A stretch of 64,000 nt of DNA from positions 159,002 to 223,001 of the forward strand of contig CAZGHS010000001.1 in assembly GCA_964525495.1 (NCBI GenBank), given 5' to 3'. This DNA comes from CAZGHS01 sp964525495 (GTDB lineage Bacteria > Patescibacteriota > Microgenomatia > JALYQM01). The notes under the pieces were generated by a model. That model worked only from the letters and a program-made list of their open reading frames with translations. It had not been told where the DNA came from and ran no database searches. A program made the translations under genes and the position numbers. Shown in pieces: positions 31,350-40,598 of the stretch (positions within the stretch are counted from its first letter, which is position 1; each line of letters begins with the position of its first letter).

Positions 31350-32585
31350 ATGTATCTTCCCGTAAACCCCGCCACTCCACGCATCATGCATATCGACCTC
31401 AATTCATGTTTCGCATCGATCGAACAACAATCCAAACCTCACCTCCGAGGTCGTCCAATAGCAATCGCTGCATACACCACACCCAACGCCTGTGTACTTG
31501 CACCATCCATTCAAGCAAAAAAATTCGGCATCAAAGTAGGTAACTCTGTACGTGAAGCCAGAGAAAAATGTCCAGACATTGTCATCCTGGAGCCCGATTC
31601 AGAAAAATACCGTGTAATCCATAAACAGTTCATCAAAATCCTAATGGAATACTCGTCCTATGTAGTACCCAAATCCATCGATGAAGCCGTCATAGATTTC
31701 ACTGACCCCGCATTCCACAAACTCGATCTCGAACTCATCGGTCGAGAGATCAAACACCGCCTCCGCACAGAGATCGGCGAATGCATTCTCTGCAATGTAG
31801 GTATCGGCACCAATAAGTTTCTCGCCAAAACAGCCGCAGGACTCCAGAAACCAGACGGACTAGATATCATCACACACCAAAACCTTGAGCAAACATACGA
31901 GTCCATGGAACTCCTCGATATCTGTGGCATCAACACACGCTATCAACGCAGACTCAACGCTAACGGCATCTACACCCCCACTCAATTCTTCAACGCCTCA
32001 CTCCAATCCCTCCACAAACAAGTATTCAAAAGCATTGTCGGTTACCACTGGTATACACGCCTTCGTGGATGGGAAGCCGACGGCGTCGAATTCCAACGCA
32101 AAAGTATCGGTCACGAATACTCTCTCCACAAAAAAACCAACAATCGCGATGAAATCGAAACTATACTCATGAAAATCTGCGAAAAAGTTGGCCGTCGCCT
32201 CCGCAAAAACAATTTAGTAGCCAAAGGTATATACCTACGCTGTGGATACATCGACGGTGAAGGCTTCGGCCACAGCAAAAGCTTCTCCGAAAGCATCATC
32301 TACGCCAGCGCAGATATCTTCAAACACGCACAAGTAATCTTCAGAGAAAATTTCGACTACCACACAGTCCGCTTACTCGCAGTTGGTTGTTTCGAACTCA
32401 CAGAAAACGAACCAGAACAACTCGAACTCTTCGCACCCTACAGACAACAAGTAGTCAAAGCCATGGACGCTATCAACGACCGGTACGGCGAATTCATCGT
32501 CACCACCGCCCGCATGATGAATACCGACAACGAAGCTCCAGACAGAATAGCATTTGGAAAAGTGAAGGAAATAAGTTACGACTAA
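31350..32585 (+). CDS. Y-family DNA polymerase (DinB/Pol IV-like)
   Basis: A 411-residue translesion polymerase homologue. The metal-binding Asp in M-H-I-D-L-N-S-C-F-A-S near residue 10, the pair in S-I-D-E-A-V-I-D near residue 110, and the helix-hairpin-helix V-G-I-G-T-N-K-F-L-A-K-T-A region are present. The C-terminal Q-L-E-L-F-A is a beta-clamp binding motif. No LexA box was recognised. It is longer than E. coli Pol IV (351 residues) by a C-terminal extension after the little-finger domain. Confidence 0.93.
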   Translation: MYLPVNPATPRIMHIDLNSCFASIEQQSKPHLRGRPIAIAAYTTPNACVLAPSIQAKKFGIKVGNSVREAREKCPDIVILEPDSEKYRVIHKQFIKILMEYSSYVVPKSIDEAVIDFTDPAFHKLDLELIGREIKHRLRTEIGECILCNVGIGTNKFLAKTAAGLQKPDGLDIITHQNLEQTYESMELLDICGINTRYQRRLNANGIYTPTQFFNASLQSLHKQVFKSIVGYHWYTRLRGWEADGVEFQRKSIGHEYSLHKKTNNRDEIETILMKICEKVGRRLRKNNLVAKGIYLRCGYIDGEGFGHSKSFSESIIYASADIFKHAQVIFRENFDYHTVRLLAVGCFELTENEPEQLELFAPYRQQVVKAMDAINDRYGEFIVTTARMMNTDNEAPDRIAFGKVKEISYD

Positions 32586-34087
32586 ATACTTTTATGTTTT
32601 TCTAATTTTGCTTGTCTAAAAGCAATAACACGTTGAACGTTATCTGGTTCAACGAAATTTCCCTTACAACTTTTACAATACCAGACTACAATATCTCCCG
32701 AGAGACCATCTATATCTGTATAAACAAGCTTAATTTGGCATTTAGGGCACAAATACTCTTCATTCTTAGGAAAACTCTTTTGTATCTGAATATTTTGTAT
32801 TTCAGGAAAATCAAAAACTGAGTAAAGCTCCAAGTGGTCATACCAAACAGAACCACAGGTAGGGCAGAAATCAACACACACTGCAGCACCGTAACTTCCC
32901 TTCAAATTAAGCTGATTCATAAAAGAATCGCACAAAGAACATCTAAGTACATTCTTTTCTTCACTAGACTTATGTGGCGCAAAACCGTCTATTAACGTTA
33001 GGTTCTCCAGTCGCTGCTTTACTCGAGGATACGTAAGGGTATCATCTGAATAATACAAAGAATCATGCGTAAAATAAGAATTCAAAAAATCTCTTGGCAA
33101 AGTTTCCGAAACAGGTTTAAACTCATTTAGTTTATTTAAAATAGAATAAAGCGCGCGCGGATGCCGAGTTATATAAACTGAATAAAGATCAGCCCAGTAC
33201 ACCTCATCTTGAGCAAAATAATTAGTAATAATATCCGACAGAAAATGTACTACGGCAAAAGGAGGGAAAAACACATCAATCAAGTTATCAAAAGGAATAC
33301 CTGTTTCATCGAGTATTTCATTTGGCAATCCTCGCTCTCGTGGAGATATAAAAGCCAATGACAAAAACCCGAGTAAAACAGCAATTTCCTCTTGGTGAAA
33401 AGCCAGCAAAAGAAAAACAAAAAACAAAAGAGAAAAGATTTGCAAAAAAATGATTAAAGTATCCATGACTTTATAATCCGATAGTTTACCTGAAACAATC
33501 TGGCTATACTCATAAGCTAGTGCTGCTTCAAGCTCAGACTGACTAGCTAAATTAAGAAAAGCTGATGTTACGTAAATAGTCGGACGAGAGAATAACGGAG
33601 CAGTAATAAAAAGAGTAGGAGCACTATGAGATATAATTTTAAGATCCAATATGCCAAACCCTGTGGCTATACCCAGGCTTTCAACACAAGACGCTACTAC
33701 ATCACGTTTACCATGCTCGACAACAGAAAATGAACCTACTCCATAATGCTTAAGCAATTCGATAGCATATACAACTATAGGTACCAATATTACAAACAAA
33801 AGAATTAATTCAAGAGAAAGGTAAGAAAGATTTGTGTTACTAATAACCGAAGGAATAACAGACCAAATACCAAAACAAATAACACCAATCAAAATAATAA
33901 GGGAAAAGATCACAAACTTTCTATGAAAACGAATAGTATCAAGATCTTTCCAAAGAGTATGATAATCTCTGTGCCTCATCGTATGATTCTTAAGCACATT
34001 CGCAATATATCCAGCAAGTGGTTGCCTAAAAACAACGCTTACAACATATATAAAAGCAAAAAGAAAACCAAGTAAAACGAATATCAT
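32582..34087 (-). CDS. M48/HtpX-like membrane protein with lost zinc site and C-terminal zinc ribbons
   Basis: A 501-residue membrane protein. The layout follows HtpX/M48: two N-terminal helices (about 58-77 and 90-110), S-x-S-E-L-E-A-A-L-A-x-E, two more helices, then A-D-L-Y-S-V and a final Y-P-R-V-K-Q-R-L. The zinc motif HExxH is Y-E-Y-S-Q (192-196) and the third-ligand Glu before x-A-D is Val, so all three ligands are gone and protease activity is unlikely. The last 130 residues hold three Cys pairs, C-S-L-C, C-P-T-C-G-S-V-W-Y-D (zf-TFIIB-like) and C-P-K-C with C-K-S-C, which should bind zinc. Probably a pseudoenzyme or membrane scaffold. Confidence 0.78.
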   Translation of the reverse strand: MIFVLLGFLFAFIYVVSVVFRQPLAGYIANVLKNHTMRHRDYHTLWKDLDTIRFHRKFVIFSLIILIGVICFGIWSVIPSVISNTNLSYLSLELILLFVILVPIVVYAIELLKHYGVGSFSVVEHGKRDVVASCVESLGIATGFGILDLKIISHSAPTLFITAPLFSRPTIYVTSAFLNLASQSELEAALAYEYSQIVSGKLSDYKVMDTLIIFLQIFSLLFFVFLLLAFHQEEIAVLLGFLSLAFISPRERGLPNEILDETGIPFDNLIDVFFPPFAVVHFLSDIITNYFAQDEVYWADLYSVYITRHPRALYSILNKLNEFKPVSETLPRDFLNSYFTHDSLYYSDDTLTYPRVKQRLENLTLIDGFAPHKSSEEKNVLRCSLCDSFMNQLNLKGSYGAAVCVDFCPTCGSVWYDHLELYSVFDFPEIQNIQIQKSFPKNEEYLCPKCQIKLVYTDIDGLSGDIVVWYCKSCKGNFVEPDNVQRVIAFRQAKLEKHKSI

Positions 34088-34139
34088 ATAAACCTAGTAA
34101 TAGTATTTACATGATAACTGAAAAAAAGAAGAACGAATT

Positions 34140-34919
34140 CTATCTATTCTGTTCCCGACTCACAAACCTATATGTCCCCACCACAAACAGTGTCCCACCC
34201 AGCACAGCAATAATCAGCAAATTCATCCACATCGGCAACAACACTGTCTTACTCGCCACAGCACTCCCGCCATAATACACACTCCGCACCAAATCCACTG
34301 CATACCGCATCGGTGCAATATACGTCAAAAAATCCAAAGGCACCGGCAAATTCTTAATCGGATTAAATACTCCTGCTAAGAAAAACTGAGGAAATATCAA
34401 AAACGGAAACACCTCTCGTGCTCCTCTCCCCGCTCCCAGAAAAGACACCACCAAAATTCCAAAAGCTCCTCCAAAGAAACACACGATCAAGAAAAACGGC
34501 AACATCACCAATATAGAAGAGACAGTAAACGGTACTTGGATAATAAACCCAAACAAGATAATTCCCACTATCTGCGCCATCGCCACACTCGTCTCTCCTA
34601 ATATTTTCCCAATCACAATCGAATACCGAGATATCGGTGACACAAATATTTCCTGCGCAAAATCCTGCTCCCTATCCTCTGTCAAAGAAATAATCCCAGC
34701 AGCAGTCGACTGAAACAACGTCTGAGCTATCACTCCCAAAAACACGAATAGTCGATAATCATACCCGAGCGCTTCACCTAGCCCAGATTGAAAACTCGAT
34801 CCCAAAATACCAATAAACAAGATAGGAAAAATAAACGTCGCGACAAGTCGATTCCGATCTCGCAAAAACTTCACAAAATCCCGATACGCTATAGCCAAAA
34901 TACTTTGCAACTCATTCAT
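34140..34919 (-). CDS. ABC-2 family transporter permease
   Basis: A 259-residue six-helix permease of the DrrB/ABC-2 type: A-Y-R-D-F-V-K-F-L-R-D-R-N-R at the N-terminus, the central D-R-E-Q-D-F-A-Q-E-I-F-V-S-P-I-S-R loop, and P-M-R-Y-A-V-D-L-V-R near the end. It needs a separate ATPase; the obvious partner is encoded at 39655-40590, same strand, separated by about 4.7 kb of unrelated genes. I start at the ATG at 34919: TATACT (34931-34926) ends 6 bases upstream, predicting a leaderless message. Confidence 0.92.
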   Translation of the reverse strand: MNELQSILAIAYRDFVKFLRDRNRLVATFIFPILFIGILGSSFQSGLGEALGYDYRLFVFLGVIAQTLFQSTAAGIISLTEDREQDFAQEIFVSPISRYSIVIGKILGETSVAMAQIVGIILFGFIIQVPFTVSSILVMLPFFLIVCFFGGAFGILVVSFLGAGRGAREVFPFLIFPQFFLAGVFNPIKNLPVPLDFLTYIAPMRYAVDLVRSVYYGGSAVASKTVLLPMWMNLLIIAVLGGTLFVVGTYRFVSREQNR

Positions 34920-35001
34920 ACTCACAGTATACCAAACACCAAAACTCTCATTAAAAAAGAAGCTTGACAGTAAGATAAAACAGGTTTTCTATTAAATAAG
35001 A

Positions 35002-38000
35002 GTGCATAAAAACATCGTACTAATACGCATAATTCAAACAACCATAGCACTAGCCTGCATTACGACAGGTAGTTTACTATTTCCTCAATCCAGTTTTGCT
35101 CAAACGGTAACCCCTTTCCTCGATGATTTTGAAGATAATAATTTAGACGGATGGACAATAGACAGCGGCAACTGGTCCATCGTTGACGGAAAGCTACAAT
35201 CAGAAAACACAGAGGAACAAACTAACGGAAAAATCATACTCAATCAACAATGGGATAATTTCAAATTAGAATTTGACGTAAACAACATAACAGGCGTTGA
35301 TGAATATATTCGTTTCCGAGAAAATCCTGAGACAAACTCATATTACGAACTGAACATTCGCCACCTGATTCCCAATGTCTTCAAGTCACCTAAATACCAC
35401 ATTGTGAAGGTCGAAGGAGATACACGAACAGACATTCTAAACGCACACGCAGCTTACCCAGTCATTAACAATTGGTACCATATCACTCTTGTCATCGAAA
35501 TCGATAACATAAAACTCCTAATTAATAACCAGGAATATCATGATTTAATTGTAAGTGACACAGACAGTCTGGTAAAAACAGGCAGAATATCTTTTGCTAC
35601 AAAAAAACTTGATGGACTATATTACGAAAAAGTGCTTTTTGACAATATAAAAGTTGGGCCAATCGAACCATACAAGCAACCTGTTATCCTTATCCCCGGA
35701 TTCGGTGGATCCGAACTTGTTACACCCAATCGCGTAGATTGGTATCAACCAGATGGTGGTGGATTAGGATTAAATTATTCAAATATTTATCAACCAAGAG
35801 AAAAAGTCTGGGTGAATATTGCTCAAGCAATTCTTCCTGGATCAGATGACTACTTCGACATATTACGCATGCCAGGAAATGGCCAATACGGAATATCCAA
35901 TCTTGAACCAACGGCACTATTCAAAGATGCATACCAACCCACGATTGATTACCTACTCTCACACGGTTACACGCTTGATAAAGATTTATTTACCTTTCCT
36001 TATGATTGGAGAAAAAGTATCCTTACTAATTCTCAAATATTAGATAGAAAAATAGAAGCAATAAAAACCGAAACTAGTGCTACGAAAGTAAATATAATAG
36101 CCCATTCGATGGGAGGACTTCTTGCTCGAGAATATATTCAATACCCGTCCAAAGCACAAAATGTGGACAAACTAATTACACTTGGCACCCCACATCTCGG
36201 AGCTCCGGAGTTCTTAAAACAATTAATGTATGGAGGATGTCTAACAAGCATACCCGGAATAGTTCCAGGGTGCTGGGGAATTCCTCCTTCCGAAGTCAAA
36301 GACATTCTTCAAAACATGCCCGGAGGATTTCAACTTTCCCCCTCTCAGAAATACTATGAATTTTATTCCAATACTAGTAAGGATAGTCCTTCACCTTTCT
36401 ACGATGAGGGAGACCTAGATTATAATAACGAAGTCGGTTTACTCGACTACGAACAGACAAAAACATTTCTTACCAACAAACAGTACAATACGAATCTGTT
36501 CTCTGTCGCAGAAGAATTTCATAATATAGACTCCACTTATGCAAATACCAATAAGGTACAAGTTCATATGATTATTGGATCAGGACTTCCTACTACAGGT
36601 CAAATAATTGAAAAGTATCAAGTAGATCTTGCAGGAGTAAAACTTTTCCCTAAACACGACTTAGTAAAGATAAATGGCGATGAAACAGTCCCTCTATACA
36701 GTGCATCTCTCAACTATCCCACGCGAGGCATGAATTTATCAGGCGACACTCAAGCTTATTATATTAAAGAAACACATAGCAATCTCATTAAAAACCCAAC
36801 AGCATTAAGTCTCATAACCAATATACTTAATCAAAGTAGTAATATACCTTCAGGCATAAGGAACGAGCCAATCGCTCTTAAGGGTCACCTCATTTCTGCT
36901 CACTCACCTGTCAATCTACATGTATATGACCAACATGGGAATCATACAGGAATAAAAGCCAATGGAGATATTGAAATCAATATCCCTGGTAGCAACTATG
37001 AGACTCTTGATGACGCAAAATTCATCTGGTTACCAGAAGACGGAATATATGCAATTAAATTAGATGCAACAAATCAAGGAAGTTTTGACCTGAAAATTAG
37101 AGAATACAAAGAGAATTTAAATACACAAAGTATTCTGTATAAAGATATACCTCTCACACACACTACACATGCAGAAGTGAGCCTTAATACAGCTACAACA
37201 ACACAATCCATGCAAATAGATACCAACAATGACGGATCATTCGAAAATACCGTCAATCCAACTCAGATAATCACAGAAGGTATAGAAGTCGATGAAACTC
37301 CACCCACCATCCAACTCACCATAAATGATACTCCATATTCCAACCAATGGATAAATAAAGATGCAGTAATACAAATAACAGCAGAAGATGAATCAGAAAT
37401 AGAAAAAATTCAATACACAGTAGACGACATAGCCAACAACTATACAGAGCCTTTTAAAATAAGCAGCCAAGGAACAAAAATAATTCAAGTAAAAGCTATT
37501 GATACAGTCGGCAATGAAAAACATGAGCAGTACGAAATAAAAATAGATACAACAGCTCCTGAGGCCATAGCAAAGTTTAGTCCCTTATCACAAAAGATAG
37601 AAACACTTGGGATAGACAACCACAGTGGAATAAAAAGTGTTCAGGACATAGGGAATGAAATAATCATCAAAGATCATGCAGAAAACACGACAAAAATACA
37701 AACAGACGGGACAAACAACAGTAGAACTGAAAAGCTTGAAATAAAAAGTATTATATACAATGGAAATCCAAAACTACTTACGTCAAAAAACGGTATATAT
37801 ATTCACAACAAGCAAGCAACTAATGAAGTGTTTAATCTCTTAAACCAGATGACCTATATTAAAGGACAAGAGGCTGCAACTGCATTGTATGAAAGGAAAA
37901 CAAACAAAACGCTTCTTATATTACTCAATGCAAAAAACAAACCTGAAATCTCAATAAAAAACGGAATTCAATTATTAACGATTAAAACTCAAAGTGGTCA

Positions 38001-38031
38001 GTTAATGTCTAGTTACGTTTCTTACCCTTAA
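35002..38031 (+). CDS. Secreted LCAT-like lipase/acyltransferase, multidomain
   Basis: A 1009-residue secreted protein. A signal peptide ends near S-F-A-Q; residues about 38-220 form a concanavalin-like jelly-roll (D-D-F-E-D-N-N-L-D-G-W). An alpha/beta hydrolase of the lecithin:cholesterol acyltransferase type follows, with P-V-I-L-I-P-G-F-G-G-S-E, the nucleophile elbow A-H-S-M-G-G (Ser about 372), an Asp in N-G-D-E-T-V-P-L (about 560) and a His in K-E-T-H-S-N (about 591). The C-terminal 350 residues are beta domains, including an OmpL47/bacterial Ig-like module with T-A-P-E-A. The start codon is GTG, with TTGACA-N17-TTCTAT 9 bases before it. Substrate is likely an ester lipid. Confidence 0.88.
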   Translation: MHKNIVLIRIIQTTIALACITTGSLLFPQSSFAQTVTPFLDDFEDNNLDGWTIDSGNWSIVDGKLQSENTEEQTNGKIILNQQWDNFKLEFDVNNITGVDEYIRFRENPETNSYYELNIRHLIPNVFKSPKYHIVKVEGDTRTDILNAHAAYPVINNWYHITLVIEIDNIKLLINNQEYHDLIVSDTDSLVKTGRISFATKKLDGLYYEKVLFDNIKVGPIEPYKQPVILIPGFGGSELVTPNRVDWYQPDGGGLGLNYSNIYQPREKVWVNIAQAILPGSDDYFDILRMPGNGQYGISNLEPTALFKDAYQPTIDYLLSHGYTLDKDLFTFPYDWRKSILTNSQILDRKIEAIKTETSATKVNIIAHSMGGLLAREYIQYPSKAQNVDKLITLGTPHLGAPEFLKQLMYGGCLTSIPGIVPGCWGIPPSEVKDILQNMPGGFQLSPSQKYYEFYSNTSKDSPSPFYDEGDLDYNNEVGLLDYEQTKTFLTNKQYNTNLFSVAEEFHNIDSTYANTNKVQVHMIIGSGLPTTGQIIEKYQVDLAGVKLFPKHDLVKINGDETVPLYSASLNYPTRGMNLSGDTQAYYIKETHSNLIKNPTALSLITNILNQSSNIPSGIRNEPIALKGHLISAHSPVNLHVYDQHGNHTGIKANGDIEINIPGSNYETLDDAKFIWLPEDGIYAIKLDATNQGSFDLKIREYKENLNTQSILYKDIPLTHTTHAEVSLNTATTTQSMQIDTNNDGSFENTVNPTQIITEGIEVDETPPTIQLTINDTPYSNQWINKDAVIQITAEDESEIEKIQYTVDDIANNYTEPFKISSQGTKIIQVKAIDTVGNEKHEQYEIKIDTTAPEAIAKFSPLSQKIETLGIDNHSGIKSVQDIGNEIIIKDHAENTTKIQTDGTNNSRTEKLEIKSIIYNGNPKLLTSKNGIYIHNKQATNEVFNLLNQMTYIKGQEAATALYERKTNKTLLILLNAKNKPEISIKNGIQLLTIKTQSGQLMSSYVSYP

Positions 38032-38293
38032 TTCTTCTTGAGTATAAAAAATTTAAAGTTAAAAGAATAATTAGCCAAAAACTAATATTAATAATTATGA
38101 TTGGCGCTACAGTATTGGAATCGTATTCCGAAACTCGATAAGCTAAAGGATAACCTGTCACTAAGTAAGTAGGGCTAAAAAAAGTAACAGGAGTCGATCC
38201 AAATAAAATACCCAATATTGCTTGAATAATTCCCGACACATACCACACCCCAATACTCAAAACCAAAATAACAACAAATTTCTTTATACTCAT
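38009..38293 (-). CDS. Small two-helix membrane protein (94 aa)
   Basis: Unrecognised. Two membrane helices at about 5-30 and 62-85 flank a polar loop; the C-terminus is basic (R-R-I-K-G-K-K-R). It follows the STAS-like gene by 21 bases on the same strand, so it may be the third gene of that transcript and might be its membrane target. It overlaps the lipase tail by 23 bases. Confidence 0.55.
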   Translation of the reverse strand: MSIKKFVVILVLSIGVWYVSGIIQAILGILFGSTPVTFFSPTYLVTGYPLAYRVSEYDSNTVAPIIIINISFWLIILLTLNFLYSRRIKGKKRN

Positions 38294-38314
38294 TATAATT
38301 AAAGTATCACAAGG

Positions 38315-38602
38315 CTACGCAACCTGCATATATTCAACCACAATGTTAATTACTTTTTGAACATGCTCGTTACACGATTTAAAAGCTATTTTATCTAAAA
38401 CATCATTACCATGTGTTCTAATTAACTCACTTATCAGGGCATGTATAAAAGATTGAGTGGCAGCATCTACGCCACCAAAGTCTAACACTACCTCTTCGTT
38501 ATTATTTAAAGCAGGCTCTAACTGCTGAAGGCGTATTTCTCTAGCAACATCCTTATTCTCTGCAAATGCACCAGTTCGGCCTTTTAGTACAATTTCTATC
38601 AT
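38315..38602 (-). CDS. STAS-like domain protein (DUF4325 type)
   Basis: A 95-residue protein of the STAS-like DUF4325 family: F-A-E-N-K-D-V-A-R-E-I at the start, V-V-L-D-F-G-G-V-D-A-A-T-Q-S-F-I-H-A-L-I in the middle. The family is typically encoded next to a HATPase-domain protein, as here, where the start overlaps the upstream stop (ATGA). By analogy with SpoIIAA/SpoIIAB it may bind the ATPase, but no sigma factor is nearby and the partner switch is inference. Confidence 0.83.
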   Translation of the reverse strand: MIEIVLKGRTGAFAENKDVAREIRLQQLEPALNNNEEVVLDFGGVDAATQSFIHALISELIRTHGNDVLDKIAFKSCNEHVQKVINIVVEYMQVA

Positions 38603-39558
38603 ATAAACCTCGCTTTTTTTATCATTTCTCTCTTTCGTTCTTGTATAGCCTCAGAAATTGTGGATTTTATCAAGTCAAGTAGTTCAGAAAACTCATCGTT
38701 ACTATCTAAACTAATATCTACTCCAACAGCAGTACCCTGCCAATATGGAAAGTCACTATTAATGGAGTGATTATCCTTAAACGGATCAGCAGTAAGTTTA
38801 ATTTTCTTATTATTTGATTTTAATAATTTATACATGGTATCGCCACTATAAATCATAAAAAAGTCTCTACTCACTTTAGCAATAGACTTAATAAAAAATA
38901 ATCCAGCACCAGCATTAAATTCAGTACCGCCTAACTTTCTTGTCGTACCTGTAATACCAGGCATAAGAGCCAATCTCAACGCGTGATAGTCATTCTCAGC
39001 TGCATAGGATTGAGATATCGATTCTTTGATTCCAACTCCTCGATCAACAATACCAATCCTGACCATATTTGCTTTAGGATAATATTGTGCACATACTACT
39101 GCACCGAAAGACGACTGTGAGTGCTCAATAACATTTCTAGTAAGTTCACTTATAACAAAGCGTAATGGCTCTGCTTGCATAGGATCAAGATGTAACAAGG
39201 GAACAATGTCAGTAATAAAGTGAGTTAATTGTTCGCTATTTTGTATTCGAGTTACTGGAATAAACCTACCCGCTGGTTCATGTTCGATCATATCGGTTGA
39301 AGAAGTAATACCAAGAGAATCAAACAAGCCCATTCTTTGTAAATAATGTTTAGACTTAGCTTCAATAGGCTCACAAACTATATTTTCCTTCGGGACTGAC
39401 AAGCCTAATGCTGCTACCATCGAGATTACTACGGGATGAACAGAAACCCACTCTTTATGTGCAGTAACCTGAAGTTCATCTTGCTGGGTATTATCAAATG
39501 AACGTAAAAATTGATCTATGTTGCCTAAAAAGGCACTATTAGGAATGTGGATCCTCAT
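38599..39558 (-). CDS. HATPase (histidine-kinase-like ATPase) regulator
   Basis: A 319-residue soluble protein with a GHKL ATP-binding domain: N-box S-E-L-T-R-N-V-I-E-H-S (about 137-147), G1 D-R-G-V-G-I (about 171), G2 G-A-G-L-F-F-I-K-S (about 217). The first 100 residues form a STAS-like region (V-S-V-H-P-V-V-I-S-M-V-A-A-L-G). It has no phosphoacceptor His domain, so it is an anti-sigma-like or signalling ATPase rather than a sensor kinase. I start at the ATG at 39558; a longer reading from 39627 would begin at the -35 hexamer and translate promoter repeats. The predicted transcript starts within about 3 bases of the ATG. Confidence 0.85.
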   Translation of the reverse strand: MRIHIPNSAFLGNIDQFLRSFDNTQQDELQVTAHKEWVSVHPVVISMVAALGLSVPKENIVCEPIEAKSKHYLQRMGLFDSLGITSSTDMIEHEPAGRFIPVTRIQNSEQLTHFITDIVPLLHLDPMQAEPLRFVISELTRNVIEHSQSSFGAVVCAQYYPKANMVRIGIVDRGVGIKESISQSYAAENDYHALRLALMPGITGTTRKLGGTEFNAGAGLFFIKSIAKVSRDFFMIYSGDTMYKLLKSNNKKIKLTADPFKDNHSINSDFPYWQGTAVGVDISLDSNDEFSELLDLIKSTISEAIQERKREMIKKARFI

Positions 39559-39567
39559 ATAACTAGT

Positions 39568-39596
39568 ATTATATGCGGGATTCCCGGGAAAGTCAA
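39568..39596 (-). promoter_or_regulatory. Promoter of the HATPase/STAS-like pair
   Basis: On the minus strand TTGACT (39596-39591), a 17-base spacer and TATAAT (39573-39568), 9 bases before the ATG. The spacer contains the palindrome TTCCCGGGAA, ideally placed for a repressor. Confidence 0.8.
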
Positions 39597-39647
39597 CATT
39601 CACCAGGATTCCCGGGAAAGTCAACATTCACCAGGATTCCCGAGAAG
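39578..39647. repeat. 2.5 tandem copies of a 28-bp promoter/operator repeat
   Basis: Two identical 28-bp units (39578-39605 and 39606-39633) and a partial third (39634-39647, two mismatches). Each full unit holds the palindrome TTCCCGGGAA and a TTGACT hexamer (read on the minus strand). Only the unit nearest the gene is followed by TATAAT. The array ends 8 bases from the stop of the ABC ATPase gene. Confidence 0.93.
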
Positions 39648-39654
39648 ATTTATC

Positions 39655-40590
39655 CTACTTCCCCTCCACCACACTCAAATACGCCTCTTCAAGAGTCGGC
39701 TGATGTATCTGCAACACATTCAATTCCGTATCGATCATCTTCACCACTTCCTGCCCACTACGCCCATCCAAGAAAACCTTCACCGGATACTCACTATCAT
39801 CAAACCGCAATTTCTTCTCCTCCAGCTCCACCCGCAACTTCAACCGTTCCTCAGCATCCACATACACATAGTGCTCAAGCAATTTGCCTTTAATATCCTC
39901 TGGAGTTCCAAGCGACACGACTTTACCTTTATTAATAATACAAACTCGATCCACATCCTCCGCTTCATCCAGATAATGCGTCGTCAAAAATATCGTTGTC
40001 TTCTCTTTTGCCCGCACCTCACTCAAATACTCCCACAAATTTTTCCGACTTAGTGGATCCAACCCTACAGTAGGCTCATCCAAAAACAAAACTTTCGGCT
40101 TGTGCATCAAACTTCGAATAATCTCAAGCTTTCGCTTCATACCACCCGAAAAAGTCTTAATTGGCTTAAAAATCTCTTTAGAACTCAAACCTAATACCTC
40201 AGACAATTCATACACCCGACTCTTATACTCCTCCGGCATCGCACCAAACGTCACTTTAAACGGATACATTCCGTACAAAATCGCATGCAACCGAATATTC
40301 TCTTCAGCTGTCAAATTCTGATCCAAACTCTGATTCTGAAAAATTATTCCCACTCTCCGACGCACCTCACTCGCCTCTTTCTCAATATCATGACCCGCAA
40401 CATGCACATCACCGCTCGTTTTAGATAATATAGTCGTCAAAATTGAAATCGTAGTAGTCTTACCAGCACCATTCGGACCAAGCAGCGCAAAAAACTCACC
40501 CTCCGCGACATCAAACGACACACCATCTACAGCATTCGTCTCCGCACCCTTATACTTCTTTACCAAATTATTAACCGAAATAATCGCCAT
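39655..40590 (-). CDS. ABC-2 type transporter ATPase (DrrA-like)
   Basis: A 311-residue ABC ATPase of the drug/polysaccharide-resistance type. Walker A G-P-N-G-A-G-K-T-T-T, Q-loop F-Q-N-Q-S, signature F-S-G-G-M-K-R-K-L, Walker B V-L-F-L-D-E-P-T-V-G-L-D and T-T-H-Y-L-D-E are intact, followed by the C-terminal regulatory extension typical of DrrA. Its natural partner is the permease at 34140-34919. The start at 40590 is chosen because the protein then begins M-A-I-I-S-V-N-N-L; a longer in-frame reading to 40716 would run into the divergent promoter and the VanW gene. TACAAT (40604-40599) ends 8 bases upstream. Confidence 0.95.
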   Translation of the reverse strand: MAIISVNNLVKKYKGAETNAVDGVSFDVAEGEFFALLGPNGAGKTTTISILTTILSKTSGDVHVAGHDIEKEASEVRRRVGIIFQNQSLDQNLTAEENIRLHAILYGMYPFKVTFGAMPEEYKSRVYELSEVLGLSSKEIFKPIKTFSGGMKRKLEIIRSLMHKPKVLFLDEPTVGLDPLSRKNLWEYLSEVRAKEKTTIFLTTHYLDEAEDVDRVCIINKGKVVSLGTPEDIKGKLLEHYVYVDAEERLKLRVELEEKKLRFDDSEYPVKVFLDGRSGQEVVKMIDTELNVLQIHQPTLEEAYLSVVEGK

Positions 40591-40598
40591 ATACCCAC

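Noticed and set aside
39558..39627. Longer start for the HATPase gene
   Set aside because: The upstream TTG is the -35 hexamer and the extra residues come from non-coding repeats whose 28-bp length is not a multiple of three.
39578..39647. Short direct repeats that might be a CRISPR array
   Set aside because: The 28-bp units are directly adjacent with no spacers, and they contain a promoter; there are no cas genes.
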